From Pedobacter sp. BMA (GTDB taxonomy: Bacteria > Bacteroidota > Bacteroidia > Sphingobacteriales > Sphingobacteriaceae): a stretch of DNA of 64,000 nucleotides. The translations under genes were made by a program, and so were the position numbers. Within the stretch, counting starts at the first letter, position 1. The number at the start of each line of letters is the position of its first letter. This document shows, one piece after another, positions 7,860 through 17,213 of the stretch. The notes beneath the pieces are model-generated. The model saw nothing but the letters and a program-made list of their open reading frames with translations, ran no database searches and was not told the origin of the DNA. The DNA is taken from NCBI RefSeq assembly GCF_001027745.1, contig NZ_LECU01000005.1:372001-436000 (forward strand), written 5' to 3'.

Positions 7860-8960
7860 ATGGCATTACAATGTGGTATTGTTGGTTTACCAAATGTGGG
7901 AAAATCAACACTTTTTAACTGTTTATCCAATGCAAAGGCACAGGCAGCTAACTTCCCTTTCTGTACAATTGAACCTAACGTTGGCGTAATTACTGTACCA
8001 GATGACAGATTAACTAAACTGGCCGAATTGGTAAAGCCCAATAAGGTTCAGCCTAATACCATCGAAATTGTAGATATCGCTGGTCTGGTGAAAGGTGCAT
8101 CGAAAGGTGAAGGCTTAGGTAACCAGTTTTTAGGAAATATCCGTGCTACCAATGCCATTATTCACGTTCTACGTTGTTTCGACGACGGAAACGTGATCCA
8201 CGTAGATGGTTCAGTAGACCCAATCCGCGACAGGGAAATCATCGATACCGAATTACAGCTTAAAGATCTGGACACTGTAGATAAACGTATTCAGAAGGTA
8301 GAAAAAATGGCTAAAACCGGTGGAGATAAAGATGCAAAACGCACCTATGAAATACTAACCGCTGTTAAAGCGCACCTGGAAAGTGGTAAATCAATCCGTA
8401 CTGCCCCATTGGCACAGGAAGATTTTGATTTCATTGAAGATTTAGGTCTGCTTACCCAGAAACCAGTAATGTATGTTTGTAATGTTGATGAGACTTCAGT
8501 GGTTACAGGAAACAAGTATGTTGATCTGGTAAAAGCAAGCGTAGCAGATGAGAAAGCTGAAGTGTTAGTTATTTCCGCCAAAATCGAATCTGAAATTGCC
8601 GAATTGGAAAGTTATGAAGAACGTCAGGAGTTCCTGGCCGATTTAGGACTAGATGAGTCTGGTGTTAACAAACTGATCCGCGCAGCTTACAAATTGTTAA
8701 ACTTATATACCTATTTCACTGCTGGTGTGCAGGAAGTAAGGGCATGGACCATTACAAAAGGTTTCACTGCTCCACAGGCAGCCGGCGTAATACACACCGA
8801 TTTCGAAAAAGGTTTTATCCGTGCTGAGGTGATCAAGTACAATGATTTTGTAACCCTGGGTTCAGAAAATGCCTGCAAAGATGCCGGTAAACTGGGTGTA
8901 GAAGGCAAAACTTATATAGTGGAAGATGGCGATATCATGCACTTCAGGTTTAATGTATAA
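7860..8960 (+). CDS. ychF: Obg-like ATPase YchF
   Basis: A 366-aa cytoplasmic P-loop protein of the Obg/TRAFAC class that hydrolyses ATP, associates with ribosomes and is linked to oxidative-stress responses. All marks are present: G1 GLPNVGKST (9-17), the [12 protein letters not shown] switch I, G3 DIAGLVKGA and G4 NVDE. The last takes the place of NKxD and accounts for ATP preference. A C-terminal TGS domain (about 280-366) ends in [15 protein letters not shown]. Length and order are typical. Monocistronic, with a terminator shared with the converging HAD gene. Confidence 0.97.
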   Translation: MALQCGIVGLPNVGKSTLFNCLSNAKAQAANFPFCTIEPNVGVITVPDDRLTKLAELVKPNKVQPNTIEIVDIAGLVKGASKGEGLGNQFLGNIRATNAIIHVLRCFDDGNVIHVDGSVDPIRDREIIDTELQLKDLDTVDKRIQKVEKMAKTGGDKDAKRTYEILTAVKAHLESGKSIRTAPLAQEDFDFIEDLGLLTQKPVMYVCNVDETSVVTGNKYVDLVKASVADEKAEVLVISAKIESEIAELESYEERQEFLADLGLDESGVNKLIRAAYKLLNLYTYFTAGVQEVRAWTITKGFTAPQAAGVIHTDFEKGFIRAEVIKYNDFVTLGSENACKDAGKLGVEGKTYIVEDGDIMHFRFNV

Positions 8961-8979
8961 ACCCAAAAGCGATTTCCAT

Positions 8980-9015
8980 AAAAAAAGAGCTGCTTCACCA
9001 AGCAGCTCTTTTTTT
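8980..9015. terminator. Bidirectional terminator between ychF and the HAD gene
   Basis: A stem AAAAAAGAGCTGCTT / AGCAGCTCTTTTTT around CACCA. It is flanked by an A tract on the left and a T tract on the right, so it can act on both converging transcripts. It touches the stop codon of the HAD gene. Confidence 0.88.
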
Positions 9016-9626
9016 TATAACGCTAAACCATATGCGCCAAGCTGCGCTTTAGTATCCTCATAGCTGCTATGGTGAATTCCTTTCAGGCCAAGCCCTTCAG
9101 CTACCTGAACAAACAGCATCCGGTCATCGATGTAAAGACTCGTCTCCACGTCACTTTGTGAAATATCAATGGCAACCTTAAAAATGTCGGCATCAGGCTT
9201 ACGAAAATGAACAAAGCTCGACGATACAAAGAAGTCGACAAACTCATTCAGTTTGAAAGTATTGATCCGGTATTGGTTTAACTCCCTCCCCTCATTGCTA
9301 ATTACAGCAACCTTTAGATTATATTTTTTCTTCAGTTCGCAGATCAGTTCAATCATTTCAGGGTATGGCAACGATTTTTTGAACATGAATTCTTTAAAAT
9401 CGTCATAAGAGAAGCTACGGTCTTCAAAGAAAACAATCCGCTCCAGATACTCATCAAGCGTAAGCTTTCCTACTTCATAAGTATCAAAAGTCAGATGATG
9501 GCGCTCTTCCAGATCAACTGAATCCAGGTTAAATAAAACTGCTGCTTCTCCCCTTGCCTGCCTGTCCCAGCCGTTCGTGAGCAATACCCCACCGATATCA
9601 GTAAATAATGTGGTTATTTTTTTCAT
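9015..9626 (-). CDS. HAD-superfamily hydrolase (subfamily IA-like)
   Basis: A 203-aa cytoplasmic phosphatase-like protein. HAD motif I is FTDIGGVLLT (nucleophile Asp10), in which the second Asp of DxD is glycine, as in the DxGGVL/DxGNV subgroup (YihX-like). Motif II is VAVISNEG, motif III uses Lys in RKPDADIFK and motif IV is LYIDDR. A helical cap lies at about 20-85. Such enzymes usually remove phosphate from sugar phosphates or other small molecules; the substrate cannot be told. Five bases separate its start from the mgtE stop, so it is probably cotranscribed downstream of mgtE. Confidence 0.85.
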   Translation of the reverse strand: MKKITTLFTDIGGVLLTNGWDRQARGEAAVLFNLDSVDLEERHHLTFDTYEVGKLTLDEYLERIVFFEDRSFSYDDFKEFMFKKSLPYPEMIELICELKKKYNLKVAVISNEGRELNQYRINTFKLNEFVDFFVSSSFVHFRKPDADIFKVAIDISQSDVETSLYIDDRMLFVQVAEGLGLKGIHHSSYEDTKAQLGAYGLAL

Positions 9627-9631
9627 CTATT

Positions 9632-11008
9632 TTAAAGTAAAACGCCTTTTAAAAATAAAACTGCGAAGCTGAAATATATAATCAATCCCGTAACATCAAC
9701 CAAAGTAGCCACAAATGGAGCCGATGAGGTTGCCGGATCGGCGCCCAGCCGTTTAAGTAAAATTGGGAGCATGGAACCACTTAAAGATCCCCACAACACT
9801 ACGAACACCAGGGAAACACTAATGGTATTCGCGATCAAAATCCAGTGTTCACCGTATACATTCGGAGCGGCTACATGCCATACTAAAATCCGCAGAAAGC
9901 CAATAATGCCCAAACATAGCCCCAGCAAAAAGCCCGAGGTAATCTCCCTGTTCATTACCCGCCACCAGTCTTTAATCGTTACCTCGCCCAGGGCCATCGC
10001 CTGAATAATCAGTGTGGATGCCTGCGATCCGCTGTTTCCTCCACACGAAATAATCAGTGGAATAAACAAAGCCAGCACCGTAGCCTTATGTATTTGCCCC
10101 TCAAAGAAACCCATTGCTGTAGCCGTGAGCATTTCCCCGATCATCAAAATGGCCAGCCAGCCCACCCTTTTCTTAACCAGATTAAAAATGGAAGTATCCA
10201 GATAAGGTTCGTCCAGCGCCTCAGTACCCCCTATTTTATGCATGTCTTCCGTATATTCTTCATTGGCAATCCAAAGAATATCATCAACAGTAACAATACC
10301 TAAAAGAATATTATTTTCATCAACCACGGGTAATGCCACGCGATTATTCATCCTGAAAATGCTAATTGCATCCTCCTGCGGGTCGTTTGCCTTCAGGGCG
10401 ATAAAACGTTTATCCGTTAACTCTCCGATAATTGCCTCAGGATCTGCAAGTAAAACTTCCCTGATTCTGATATCATCAAGCAGTACACCATCGCGATCAA
10501 TCACATAAACCACATCAATTGTTTCAGAGTTTTTGCCATAACGCCTGATGTGTGCCAATACCCGCGCAACCGACCATTCGGGTTTTACGGCAATGTAATC
10601 GGGAGTCATCAAACGCCCGATACTGTACTCATTATAACCCAATAAAGCCAGCGATTCTTTTCGCTCTTCCGGAGGCAAAAGCGTAATCATTTTTTTCACC
10701 ACATCCCCTTTCAGCTCGCTAAAAAGCGCTGTACGGTCATCAGGTGGTAAATCCTTAATAATCTGATTGAGTTTATTGCCCGAAAGTTTTTTAATGATAC
10801 GTTCCTGGGTAGGAAAATCCAGAATTCTGAAAACGTTTACCGCCCTGTTTAGAGAAATGGTTTCAATGAATCTGGCTGCATACTGTGGAAGTTCATCTAT
10901 CAATTCTTCCACATCAGAGATATTCAGTCCATCAAGATATTGCTTCAACGCCTTATCATTCTCTTTATCAAGCAGTTCCTGAACCTCTTCTACAACCATT
11001 TCTTCCAT
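9632..11008 (-). CDS. mgtE: Magnesium transporter MgtE
   Basis: A 458-aa inner-membrane Mg2+ channel. The family order is complete: an N-terminal helical superhelix domain (about 5-130, with repeated LPPDDRTALFSEL and LPPEERKESLALL), then two CBS domains (about 138-255). A plug helix and five membrane helices (about 285-458) follow, containing the conserved pore region SCGGNSGSQASTL and a proline/aspartate-rich ADPATSSAPFVATLVDV segment. In characterised MgtE the cytosolic domains sense Mg2+ and close the pore. The HAD gene follows five bases downstream. Confidence 0.95.
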   Translation of the reverse strand: MEEMVVEEVQELLDKENDKALKQYLDGLNISDVEELIDELPQYAARFIETISLNRAVNVFRILDFPTQERIIKKLSGNKLNQIIKDLPPDDRTALFSELKGDVVKKMITLLPPEERKESLALLGYNEYSIGRLMTPDYIAVKPEWSVARVLAHIRRYGKNSETIDVVYVIDRDGVLLDDIRIREVLLADPEAIIGELTDKRFIALKANDPQEDAISIFRMNNRVALPVVDENNILLGIVTVDDILWIANEEYTEDMHKIGGTEALDEPYLDTSIFNLVKKRVGWLAILMIGEMLTATAMGFFEGQIHKATVLALFIPLIISCGGNSGSQASTLIIQAMALGEVTIKDWWRVMNREITSGFLLGLCLGIIGFLRILVWHVAAPNVYGEHWILIANTISVSLVFVVLWGSLSGSMLPILLKRLGADPATSSAPFVATLVDVTGLIIYFSFAVLFLKGVLL

Positions 11009-11194
11009 AAATAAACTTTAATATTTTACATGCCTAAACCTTTAATTGCGGTTCGCAAAGGTGCACTTTTATTTTCTAAAATGCCAATTTTGGCATTAAG
11101 CATGCATTGATTTTGAGTAAAGCAAATCCGCAACAGGAGAAACCCGGGCATGGCACAAATGTTTACATTAAAGTATTTTTCAGAAATAAAACAG

Positions 11195-13021
11195 CTAATT
11201 GCTCATGTCAAACTGTAGCCCGCTCAAATACTTGTACAAGCCCTGTTCACTGTTCAACAACTCTTTATGCGTACCCGATTCAACGATCTGGCCGTTCTCC
11301 ATTACCATAATCAGATCCGCCTCCCTGATGGTCGACAAACGGTGTGCAATAATAATGGAAGTACGGCCTTTCATCAGTTCCTCCAGCGCTTCCTGTACCA
11401 ATCGTTCAGATTCCGAATCGAGGGAAGATGTCGCTTCATCCAGTATCAGTATGGACGGATTTTTTAACAGTGCCCGGGCGATGGCAATCCGCTGCCTTTG
11501 TCCTCCTGAGAGTTTAACTCCCCGTTCCCCTACAACCGTATCATAACCCTCCGGAAATGAAATGATAAACTGATGGGCATTTGCACGTTTAGCCGCCTGC
11601 ACAATTTCCTCCTGCGTAGCAGAAAGCTTACCATAAGCAATATTTTCCATTATCGTACCTCCAAACAACATCACATCCTGTGGTACAATGGCCACCTGTC
11701 CTCTTATATCAGCCAGTGAATAAGCATGAGCCGCTTTTCCATCAAATAGTATTTCACCACTTTGCGGATGATAGAATTGTAAAATCAAACCGGCAGTTGT
11801 CGATTTTCCCGAACCACTCGGACCAACTATCGCTACTTTTTGTCCGGCACTCACCTCGAACGATACATTCTTCAATACCTCAACTTCTGGCCTTGATGGA
11901 TAAGCAAATCCAACCTGACTGAATGAAAGGTTTCCACTTATTTTTTGATCAGTTACTTCCAGCATTTCACTGGTTGATACCGCCTCTCCCTCTTCTCCAA
12001 GTATTTCCAACACCCTCTCACTTGCCCCAACAGCCTTTTGTAAATTTGCAAACAACTCCGGAAAACTGCCCAGTGAACTTCCCAGAAACATGGCGTAAAG
12101 CGAAAATTTCAATAGCTCACCGAAGGTAATTTCATTATGGCTCACCAGGATACAGCCATAACCCACAACGGCCAATACGCTGCCAAAAACACATAGTACG
12201 ATAAAGGAAACAAACATTCCCCTGTACTTCGCCCCCTTAATCGCAATGCTTGCTACTTCTCCGATTGCTTTCTTGTATCTTGTAGCCTCATACCATTCAT
12301 TTACAAAGGCTTTTACATTGGCAATACCCATAAGGGTTTCTTCCACTATGGTGTTCGATTCAGCCATCTTATCCTGCGCCTGCCTCGAAATCTTTTTAAT
12401 AAAACGGCCAAATAGAGCGGCAAATACCACCATTACCGGCAAAATCAGCAGCAACGCAAAAACCAGTTTTTTGGAAATTACCGCCATAAAAATAATGCCG
12501 CCCACCAGCAGCACCACCTGCCTCAGCATTTCGGCAACTGTAGTGGTAAGCGTATCCTGTACCTGTGATAAATCAGCTGAAATCCGGCTGTTCAGCTCCC
12601 CAACTCTCCTGCTGGAAAAGAAACGCATGGGCAGCGTAATCAGTTTGAAATAAGTATCACGACGAATGTCAGCCAGCGAAAGTTCTGCGACATTTACAAA
12701 CCACAATATTCTGAAATACGACACAACAGCCTGTAGAGCCAGTACGATGAAAGCCAGCAACAGAATGCCGGGTATGGTATGAGGTAAAAAGCTATCTGTA
12801 CGTTTTCCCTGTGCGGTGTCAATCAATGCACCTATAAAAGAGGGGAAGGCCAAACCCACCAGGCTCGACAGAAACAGAAAAAACAGCGCAGCTATAAACT
12901 GTAAACGATAAGGTCTCAGATAACTGAGCAAACGCGCCACATGACTCAATGTTTCCCTGTTAATCTTCGCTTTTGAAAGTTCAACGCCAATTGCGTCGCC
13001 ACTATTTAGTCTCCGTGCCAT
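11195..13021 (-). CDS. ABC transporter, fused permease and ATPase
   Basis: A 608-aa exporter half-transporter. Six membrane helices lie within about 35-320. The ATPase domain (about 355-600) has Walker A GPSGSGKST, Q-loop VPQDVMLFGG, signature LSGGQRQR, Walker B ILILDEATSSLDSESE with the catalytic Glu present, and H-loop IAHRLST. The overall pattern resembles mitochondrial ABCB10/TAP-like or MsbA-like lipid/peptide exporters, and the substrate is not predictable. It probably works as a homodimer. Monocistronic, with 186 bp to mgtE. Confidence 0.92.
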   Translation of the reverse strand: MARRLNSGDAIGVELSKAKINRETLSHVARLLSYLRPYRLQFIAALFFLFLSSLVGLAFPSFIGALIDTAQGKRTDSFLPHTIPGILLLAFIVLALQAVVSYFRILWFVNVAELSLADIRRDTYFKLITLPMRFFSSRRVGELNSRISADLSQVQDTLTTTVAEMLRQVVLLVGGIIFMAVISKKLVFALLLILPVMVVFAALFGRFIKKISRQAQDKMAESNTIVEETLMGIANVKAFVNEWYEATRYKKAIGEVASIAIKGAKYRGMFVSFIVLCVFGSVLAVVGYGCILVSHNEITFGELLKFSLYAMFLGSSLGSFPELFANLQKAVGASERVLEILGEEGEAVSTSEMLEVTDQKISGNLSFSQVGFAYPSRPEVEVLKNVSFEVSAGQKVAIVGPSGSGKSTTAGLILQFYHPQSGEILFDGKAAHAYSLADIRGQVAIVPQDVMLFGGTIMENIAYGKLSATQEEIVQAAKRANAHQFIISFPEGYDTVVGERGVKLSGGQRQRIAIARALLKNPSILILDEATSSLDSESERLVQEALEELMKGRTSIIIAHRLSTIREADLIMVMENGQIVESGTHKELLNSEQGLYKYLSGLQFDMSN

Positions 13022-13323
13022 GATTTATATTTTAACTGTAGGGCGTAAACAGTCCCTTAACATGTATGTAATCTTTTATCCCGGCATAGCATGCCAAAGC
13101 CGATCATGGTATTAGACGTAATGGTATAGAAAATACTTTAAATAATTTAACAATACCTGAAATCTGAACAACTTATAGAAAAATTTAGTCCCGCCATTCT
13201 TCACCACCCTTGCCCCTCGTCCGGCAGGTTAAAATCCAATAGCTATAAGAGCTATTTGAAAAATTAACAAAACTTTTAGAGCTACCGCTGTGTTCTAAAG
13301 CATATCTATTTAAAAATATAACT
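13022..13323. other. Intergenic region without a recognised gene
   Basis: 302 bp between the divergent ABC transporter and the four-helix-bundle gene. AT-rich, with stops in all frames. A short imperfect palindrome (ATAGCTATAAGAGCTAT, about 13240-13256) may be regulatory. No TAnnTTTG element or RNA gene was found. Confidence 0.5.
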
Positions 13324-13785
13324 ATGGAAAATACACCAAAAACTGTAGAGGTTTTAAACGACCTTATTCAGATTAACAACGATCGTGCAGACGGATTTGA
13401 AAAAGCTGCAAAAGACCTAAGCGAAGAAAACATCGATTTGAAAGCGGTTTTCGAAAAACTGGCAACAGGTAGCCGTGAAAATGTAACTGAACTTGCAGGT
13501 TTAGTTGGAAGACAAGGTGAAGACCCAACTGTGGGCAACACCATTTTAGGTACCATTCACCGTGCATGGATTGACATTAAAGCCAGCTTTGGTGGTGATG
13601 ATCGCCATAGCATTCTTGAAGAATGTGAGCGTGGTGAAGATGCCATCAAAAAAGCATACAGAGAGGCTTTGTCAGAAAATGAATTGGGTGAGCAAATCAG
13701 AACCGTATTGTTAAAACAACAAGACGGTATCAACGCCAGCCATGACTCAATCAAAGCATTACGCGATGCTCACGAAGCAATTTAA
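13324..13785 (+). CDS. DUF2383 / PA2169-type four-helix bundle protein
   Basis: A 153-aa cytoplasmic protein built of long amphipathic helices, without signal or membrane segments. The N-terminal LNDLIQINNDRADGFEKAA and the later EECERGEDAIKKAYREAL match the ferritin-like PA2169/DUF2383 family. Acidic and histidine residues are spaced as in a four-helix bundle. Members are often induced under stress, but no activity is established. It stands alone with a good terminator. Confidence 0.82.
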   Translation: MENTPKTVEVLNDLIQINNDRADGFEKAAKDLSEENIDLKAVFEKLATGSRENVTELAGLVGRQGEDPTVGNTILGTIHRAWIDIKASFGGDDRHSILEECERGEDAIKKAYREALSENELGEQIRTVLLKQQDGINASHDSIKALRDAHEAI

Positions 13786-13801
13786 TAACACACTTCAGTA
13801 T

Positions 13802-13833
13802 AAAAATCCCGCCCAAATGGACGGGATTTTTTT
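13802..13833 (+). terminator. Rho-independent terminator after the four-helix bundle gene
   Basis: A stem AAAATCCCG / CGGGATTTT followed by a run of about ten T. It starts about 16 bp after the stop codon. Confidence 0.9.
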
Positions 13834-13896
13834 TTTTACAGCCTTACTGATCATACTTTGAGCATACAGCAGTTGCTCGAATAACCTCCGTGTTAA

Positions 13897-14490
13897 TTAT
13901 TTTTTAGCACTCCTGGGACCGACAGTCAGAAACATGCGTTTTCCCTCCAGCTTAGGCAGAAGCTCCACCTTACCAACAGCTTCCAGTGCCTGCGCAAATT
14001 TAAGTAACAGAATCTCACCTTGCTCCTTATAAACAATCGCCCTTCCTTTAAAATGTACGTAAGCGCGCACTTTTTCCCCGCTTTCCAGAAATGAAAAGGC
14101 ATGCTTTAGTTTGAACTGGAAGTCATGATCATCGGTATTCGGGCCAAAGCGGATATCTTTAATAATCGTCTGTTTTGCCTTCGACTTAATCTCTTTTTGC
14201 TTTTTCTTCTGTTCGTAGAGAAATTTGCTGTATTCAATAATGCGACAAACCGGAGGCTGTGCATTTGGCGTAATCTCAACCAGATCCAACCCTAAGGTGG
14301 CTGCTGTTTCCTTTGCCTTTTCCAGGGAATAAATTCCCGGTTCTACATTCTCGCCTATCAGGCGTACTTCAGTTGATAAAATGAAGTCATTGATTTTGTG
14401 TTCCGCTTCTTTTTTCTTGAAGGGCATGCGGGCACCCCTGAAAAATCCTGATTTCTTTAAAGCCAAATCTTTATGTTTTAGTTTAACCAT
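13897..14490 (-). CDS. infC: Translation initiation factor IF-3, stand-alone copy
   Basis: A 197-aa IF-3, the factor that keeps 30S subunits free and proofreads start-codon pairing. The N-domain (about 30-95) has EHKINDFI, EVRLIGENVEPGIY and LDLVEITPNAQPPVC. A basic linker (YEQKKKQKEIKSK) leads to the C-domain (about 108-190: IRFGPNTDDHDFQFKLKHA, then KGRAIVYKEQG). It lacks the usual neighbours thrS, rpmI and rplT, and its N-terminus (MVKLKHKDLALKKSGFF) and several core positions depart from the Bacteroidota housekeeping type as I remember it. It may therefore be a second paralogue. The start is ATG 14490; ATG 14427 (MPFKKKEAEHKI) is possible. Confidence 0.88.
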   Translation of the reverse strand: MVKLKHKDLALKKSGFFRGARMPFKKKEAEHKINDFILSTEVRLIGENVEPGIYSLEKAKETAATLGLDLVEITPNAQPPVCRIIEYSKFLYEQKKKQKEIKSKAKQTIIKDIRFGPNTDDHDFQFKLKHAFSFLESGEKVRAYVHFKGRAIVYKEQGEILLLKFAQALEAVGKVELLPKLEGKRMFLTVGPRSAKK

Positions 14491-14684
14491 TGATCACCCG
14501 ATCAATTGCGTTAACATCAATATACTAAAATTACGTGGATTGGGGGGGCCTCGTTGCAGATGATGACTTTCAGTCAAGAATTCTAATACTCTTTTTATTT
14601 TTCCTGAACAATGCTACCCCTGGCCTTGTTATTATAACGCAAATTTACTCCCATGAAAAGCCTAAATAAAATTTCTACTATAGT

Positions 14685-15401
14685 ATGATTGTTAATTATA
14701 ATGGCGTTGGCTGGCAGATTATCACCCAACGGGCACACGGCCTTCTTGCAGGTCAGGTCTGCGCCAGGTGGAAGTTATCCAACCAGCCAGCGCATTGGGT
14801 GGAAACATTAACTGCAACTGCTGAACACGACGATATCTATAACGAGTTTGAACGCGATCCGCTAATCGACGAGAATGGCGCACCAATAAATTTCAAGGCT
14901 ACCCGTTTCGATCTGGATGCCACATCCAGGTTGATGGATATGGCCCTCACCAAGAGCAGGTTTGTAGCCTTGCTTCTTTCCAGGCACATCGCATTTACCC
15001 ATGGCGAAGATCCGCTGGCCAGGTCTTTCCTTTCCAGCTTGAAAAAGCAGGAAAAAAAATGGATGAAAGAAGCCGGCGTGTCTGCATCAGAAGCCGACAG
15101 CGCTTATCAGCTTTTAGAATTTTGCGATGCCTTTTCTCTTTTGATTTGTCAGGGCCAGATACCACCCGAAAACCGCCATATCGAAATCAGCTCCGGACCA
15201 GACGGAGTAGCTTATAGCTTGAGCGAAATACAAAAGACAATCGTGGTAAAGCCATGGCCCTTCGATGCAGATGAGTTCACCGTTCGGTATGAAACCAGGA
15301 CCATTAAACAATTAAAATTTAAAAACAATGAGGCATTCAGAGCTGCACTGAAGGCTGCACCTATAGCATTAACCGAAATCAGGATTGCCGAAAAGGCCTG
15401 A
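14685..15401 (+). CDS. DUF3891 family protein
   Basis: A 238-aa soluble protein. The opening MIVNYNGVGWQIITQRAHGLLAGQVC and a following HDDIYNEFERDP segment match DUF3891. Conserved His and Asp residues there (RAHG, EHDD) could bind a metal, as in HD-type phosphohydrolases, but this is inference. A basic helix region (KKQEKKWMKEAG) and a beta-rich C-terminus follow. The family has no known function. It sits 52 bp before an SDR gene and an alpha/beta hydrolase gene on the same strand, and may be in one unit with them. Confidence 0.75.
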   Translation: MIVNYNGVGWQIITQRAHGLLAGQVCARWKLSNQPAHWVETLTATAEHDDIYNEFERDPLIDENGAPINFKATRFDLDATSRLMDMALTKSRFVALLLSRHIAFTHGEDPLARSFLSSLKKQEKKWMKEAGVSASEADSAYQLLEFCDAFSLLICQGQIPPENRHIEISSGPDGVAYSLSEIQKTIVVKPWPFDADEFTVRYETRTIKQLKFKNNEAFRAALKAAPIALTEIRIAEKA

Positions 15402-15453
15402 CGAACAATGGATGTAGCAACACTAACATGAGCAAATCATAAAAAATAAATAG

Positions 15454-16263
15454 ATGGATTTAAATATCAAAGACAAAGTAGCCGTAATTACCGGCGGAGA
15501 TTCGGGAATAGGATTGGAAACAGCAAAACTACTGGCAAAAGCAGGTGCTAAAATTATTCTGGCGGATGTTGAAGAAGAAAAACTAGCCCAGGCCCTGGAA
15601 GAATTAAAAAGCGAGGTGGATGGTGTTGAAGCAAAGGCAATCACTGTAGATCTGTCGAAAAACGAAAGCGTATTGAATCTTGCCAAAGAGGTTGAAGCGC
15701 AGTTTGGACTGTCGCATATCCTAATCAACTGCGCCGGCGCACGTGGGGCAGCAGGCGATTTTCTTACGCTAAGCGATCACGACTGGCAGGAAACCATAGA
15801 GGTGGATTTGCTTGGCGCCGTACGCTTATGCCGGGCGTTTATTCCACATCTTCAGCAAAACGGCTGGGGACGGGTAGTACTGGTGGCCTCAGAAAATGCC
15901 TACCAGCCTTACGAAGAAGAATCGCCATATAATGCCTGTAAAGCAGGAATCATTAACTTATCCAAATGCCTTTCACGATCCTATTCTAAGGATGGATTAC
16001 TCTTCAATTGTGTATCACCAGCGTTCATTGCCACACCAATGACAGATGCGATGATGGAAGACCTGGCTAAAGAACGTGGTACAGATAAAAATGAAGCCAT
16101 TAAATGGTTTCTTAAAAACAAACGGCCAAACCTTGCTGTGGGCCGCAGGGGAAAAACCAATGAAGTGGCGAACGTCATTGCGTTTCTGTCATCTGAACTG
16201 GCCAGTTTTGTAAATGGCAGTAACTATCGGGTAGACGGTGGCGCTGTCGAATCTGCATTTTAA
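15454..16263 (+). CDS. SDR-family oxidoreductase
   Basis: A 269-aa classical short-chain dehydrogenase, cytoplasmic, NAD(P)-dependent. The cofactor motif is TGGDSGIG (residues 12-19), with the Asp in LADVEEEKL suggesting NAD preference. The structural motif is NCAGARG. The catalytic triad is the Ser of VASENAY and YNACK (Tyr/Lys). The C-terminus FVNGSNYRVDGGAV is usual for the family. The substrate is unknown. Its TAA overlaps the ATG of the next gene (TAATG), indicating coupled translation with the alpha/beta hydrolase. Confidence 0.88.
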   Translation: MDLNIKDKVAVITGGDSGIGLETAKLLAKAGAKIILADVEEEKLAQALEELKSEVDGVEAKAITVDLSKNESVLNLAKEVEAQFGLSHILINCAGARGAAGDFLTLSDHDWQETIEVDLLGAVRLCRAFIPHLQQNGWGRVVLVASENAYQPYEEESPYNACKAGIINLSKCLSRSYSKDGLLFNCVSPAFIATPMTDAMMEDLAKERGTDKNEAIKWFLKNKRPNLAVGRRGKTNEVANVIAFLSSELASFVNGSNYRVDGGAVESAF

Positions 16264-17033
16264 TGACAACACAACACGAACATAATACCAAAAATACCAG
16301 TGCAACAACTGACCGTCCCGCACTGGTATTTTTACACTACTTCGGTGGTGCAGCAATCACCTGGAAATGGTTGATCGAAAATCTTGGGGGAAAGTTCAAT
16401 TGCGTAGCACTTGATCTGCCCGGTTTTGGGAATACCCCTCCCCTGCCTCAACCCTCAATTCAAGGCTATTCAGATTATATTACAGGAGCATTAAGGCAAC
16501 TCCGACTGGAAAGCTACATTCTGATCGGCCATTCGATGGGCGGTAAACTGGCCCTGCAGTGTGCGGTAGATGATCGGGATATCGGAAAAGTCAAACAGGT
16601 GATACTGGTGGCACCATCACCTCCGGGCGTAGAAAAAATGCCTGAAGCGCAACAAAAAGAAATGCGATTAGCCCCCGATGAACCTTCAGCAAAAAAGAGT
16701 GTTAGGGACAGTATCAATATTGAGCTTAGCGATGCAAAGCTTGAAACCGCCATACTCACTACTCAACAGGTTCACCCTGAAACCCGGAAATGGTGGATAG
16801 ATAAAGGAATACATCACTCAATTGCCGAATATACCAAAACACTTTCCGTTCCGGTTTCACTAATTGTATCCCATAGCGATCCCGCAATCACAGATGCCAT
16901 GACCAGAGCTGAAACAATTCCAAATCTTCCTGCTACTACTGAAATTATTTTCACAGACCGCAGCGGACACCTGATTCCCCTGGAGGATACCGTATGGCTA
17001 GCTGAAACAATTCTTAAAGAAATCTGTTATTAA
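16263..17033 (+). CDS. Alpha/beta-fold hydrolase
   Basis: A 256-aa soluble serine hydrolase. The oxyanion region is LHYFGGAAITW, the nucleophile elbow GHSMGGK, and the C-terminal catalytic His lies in DRSGHLIPLED. A helical lid at about 125-180 (PEAQQKEMRLAPDEPS...) separates the two halves. No signal peptide; the N-terminal 20 residues are polar and disordered. One-base overlap with the SDR gene suggests the two enzymes act on the same small molecule. The substrate cannot be deduced. Confidence 0.85.
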   Translation: MTTQHEHNTKNTSATTDRPALVFLHYFGGAAITWKWLIENLGGKFNCVALDLPGFGNTPPLPQPSIQGYSDYITGALRQLRLESYILIGHSMGGKLALQCAVDDRDIGKVKQVILVAPSPPGVEKMPEAQQKEMRLAPDEPSAKKSVRDSINIELSDAKLETAILTTQQVHPETRKWWIDKGIHHSIAEYTKTLSVPVSLIVSHSDPAITDAMTRAETIPNLPATTEIIFTDRSGHLIPLEDTVWLAETILKEICY

Positions 17034-17089
17034 GTGATCATATCTATCCGGAGTGGTTACCGGATTTTAGTTTGTTTGGTTTATATCAT

Positions 17090-17115
17090 AAAGGATCGCT
17101 TTCGCGGTCCTTTTT
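17090..17115 (+). terminator. Rho-independent terminator after the SDR-hydrolase unit
   Basis: A stem AAAGGATCGC / GCGGTCCTTT with one G-U pair, a TTTC loop and a T tract. About 57 bp after the stop codon. Confidence 0.75.
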
Positions 17116-17213
17116 CGTTTACAAACTCCCCGAACCTCCAGGAAGCCAGAAAAGTGTGCTAAACATTCAACATTCCCTGTATTCAAGGAAACAACTTTGA
17201 TAGATTAGTCGAA

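Noticed and set aside
9015..9626. HAD protein considered inactive because motif I lacks the second Asp
   Set aside because: The DxGGVL form is normal in its subgroup, and motifs II-IV are intact.
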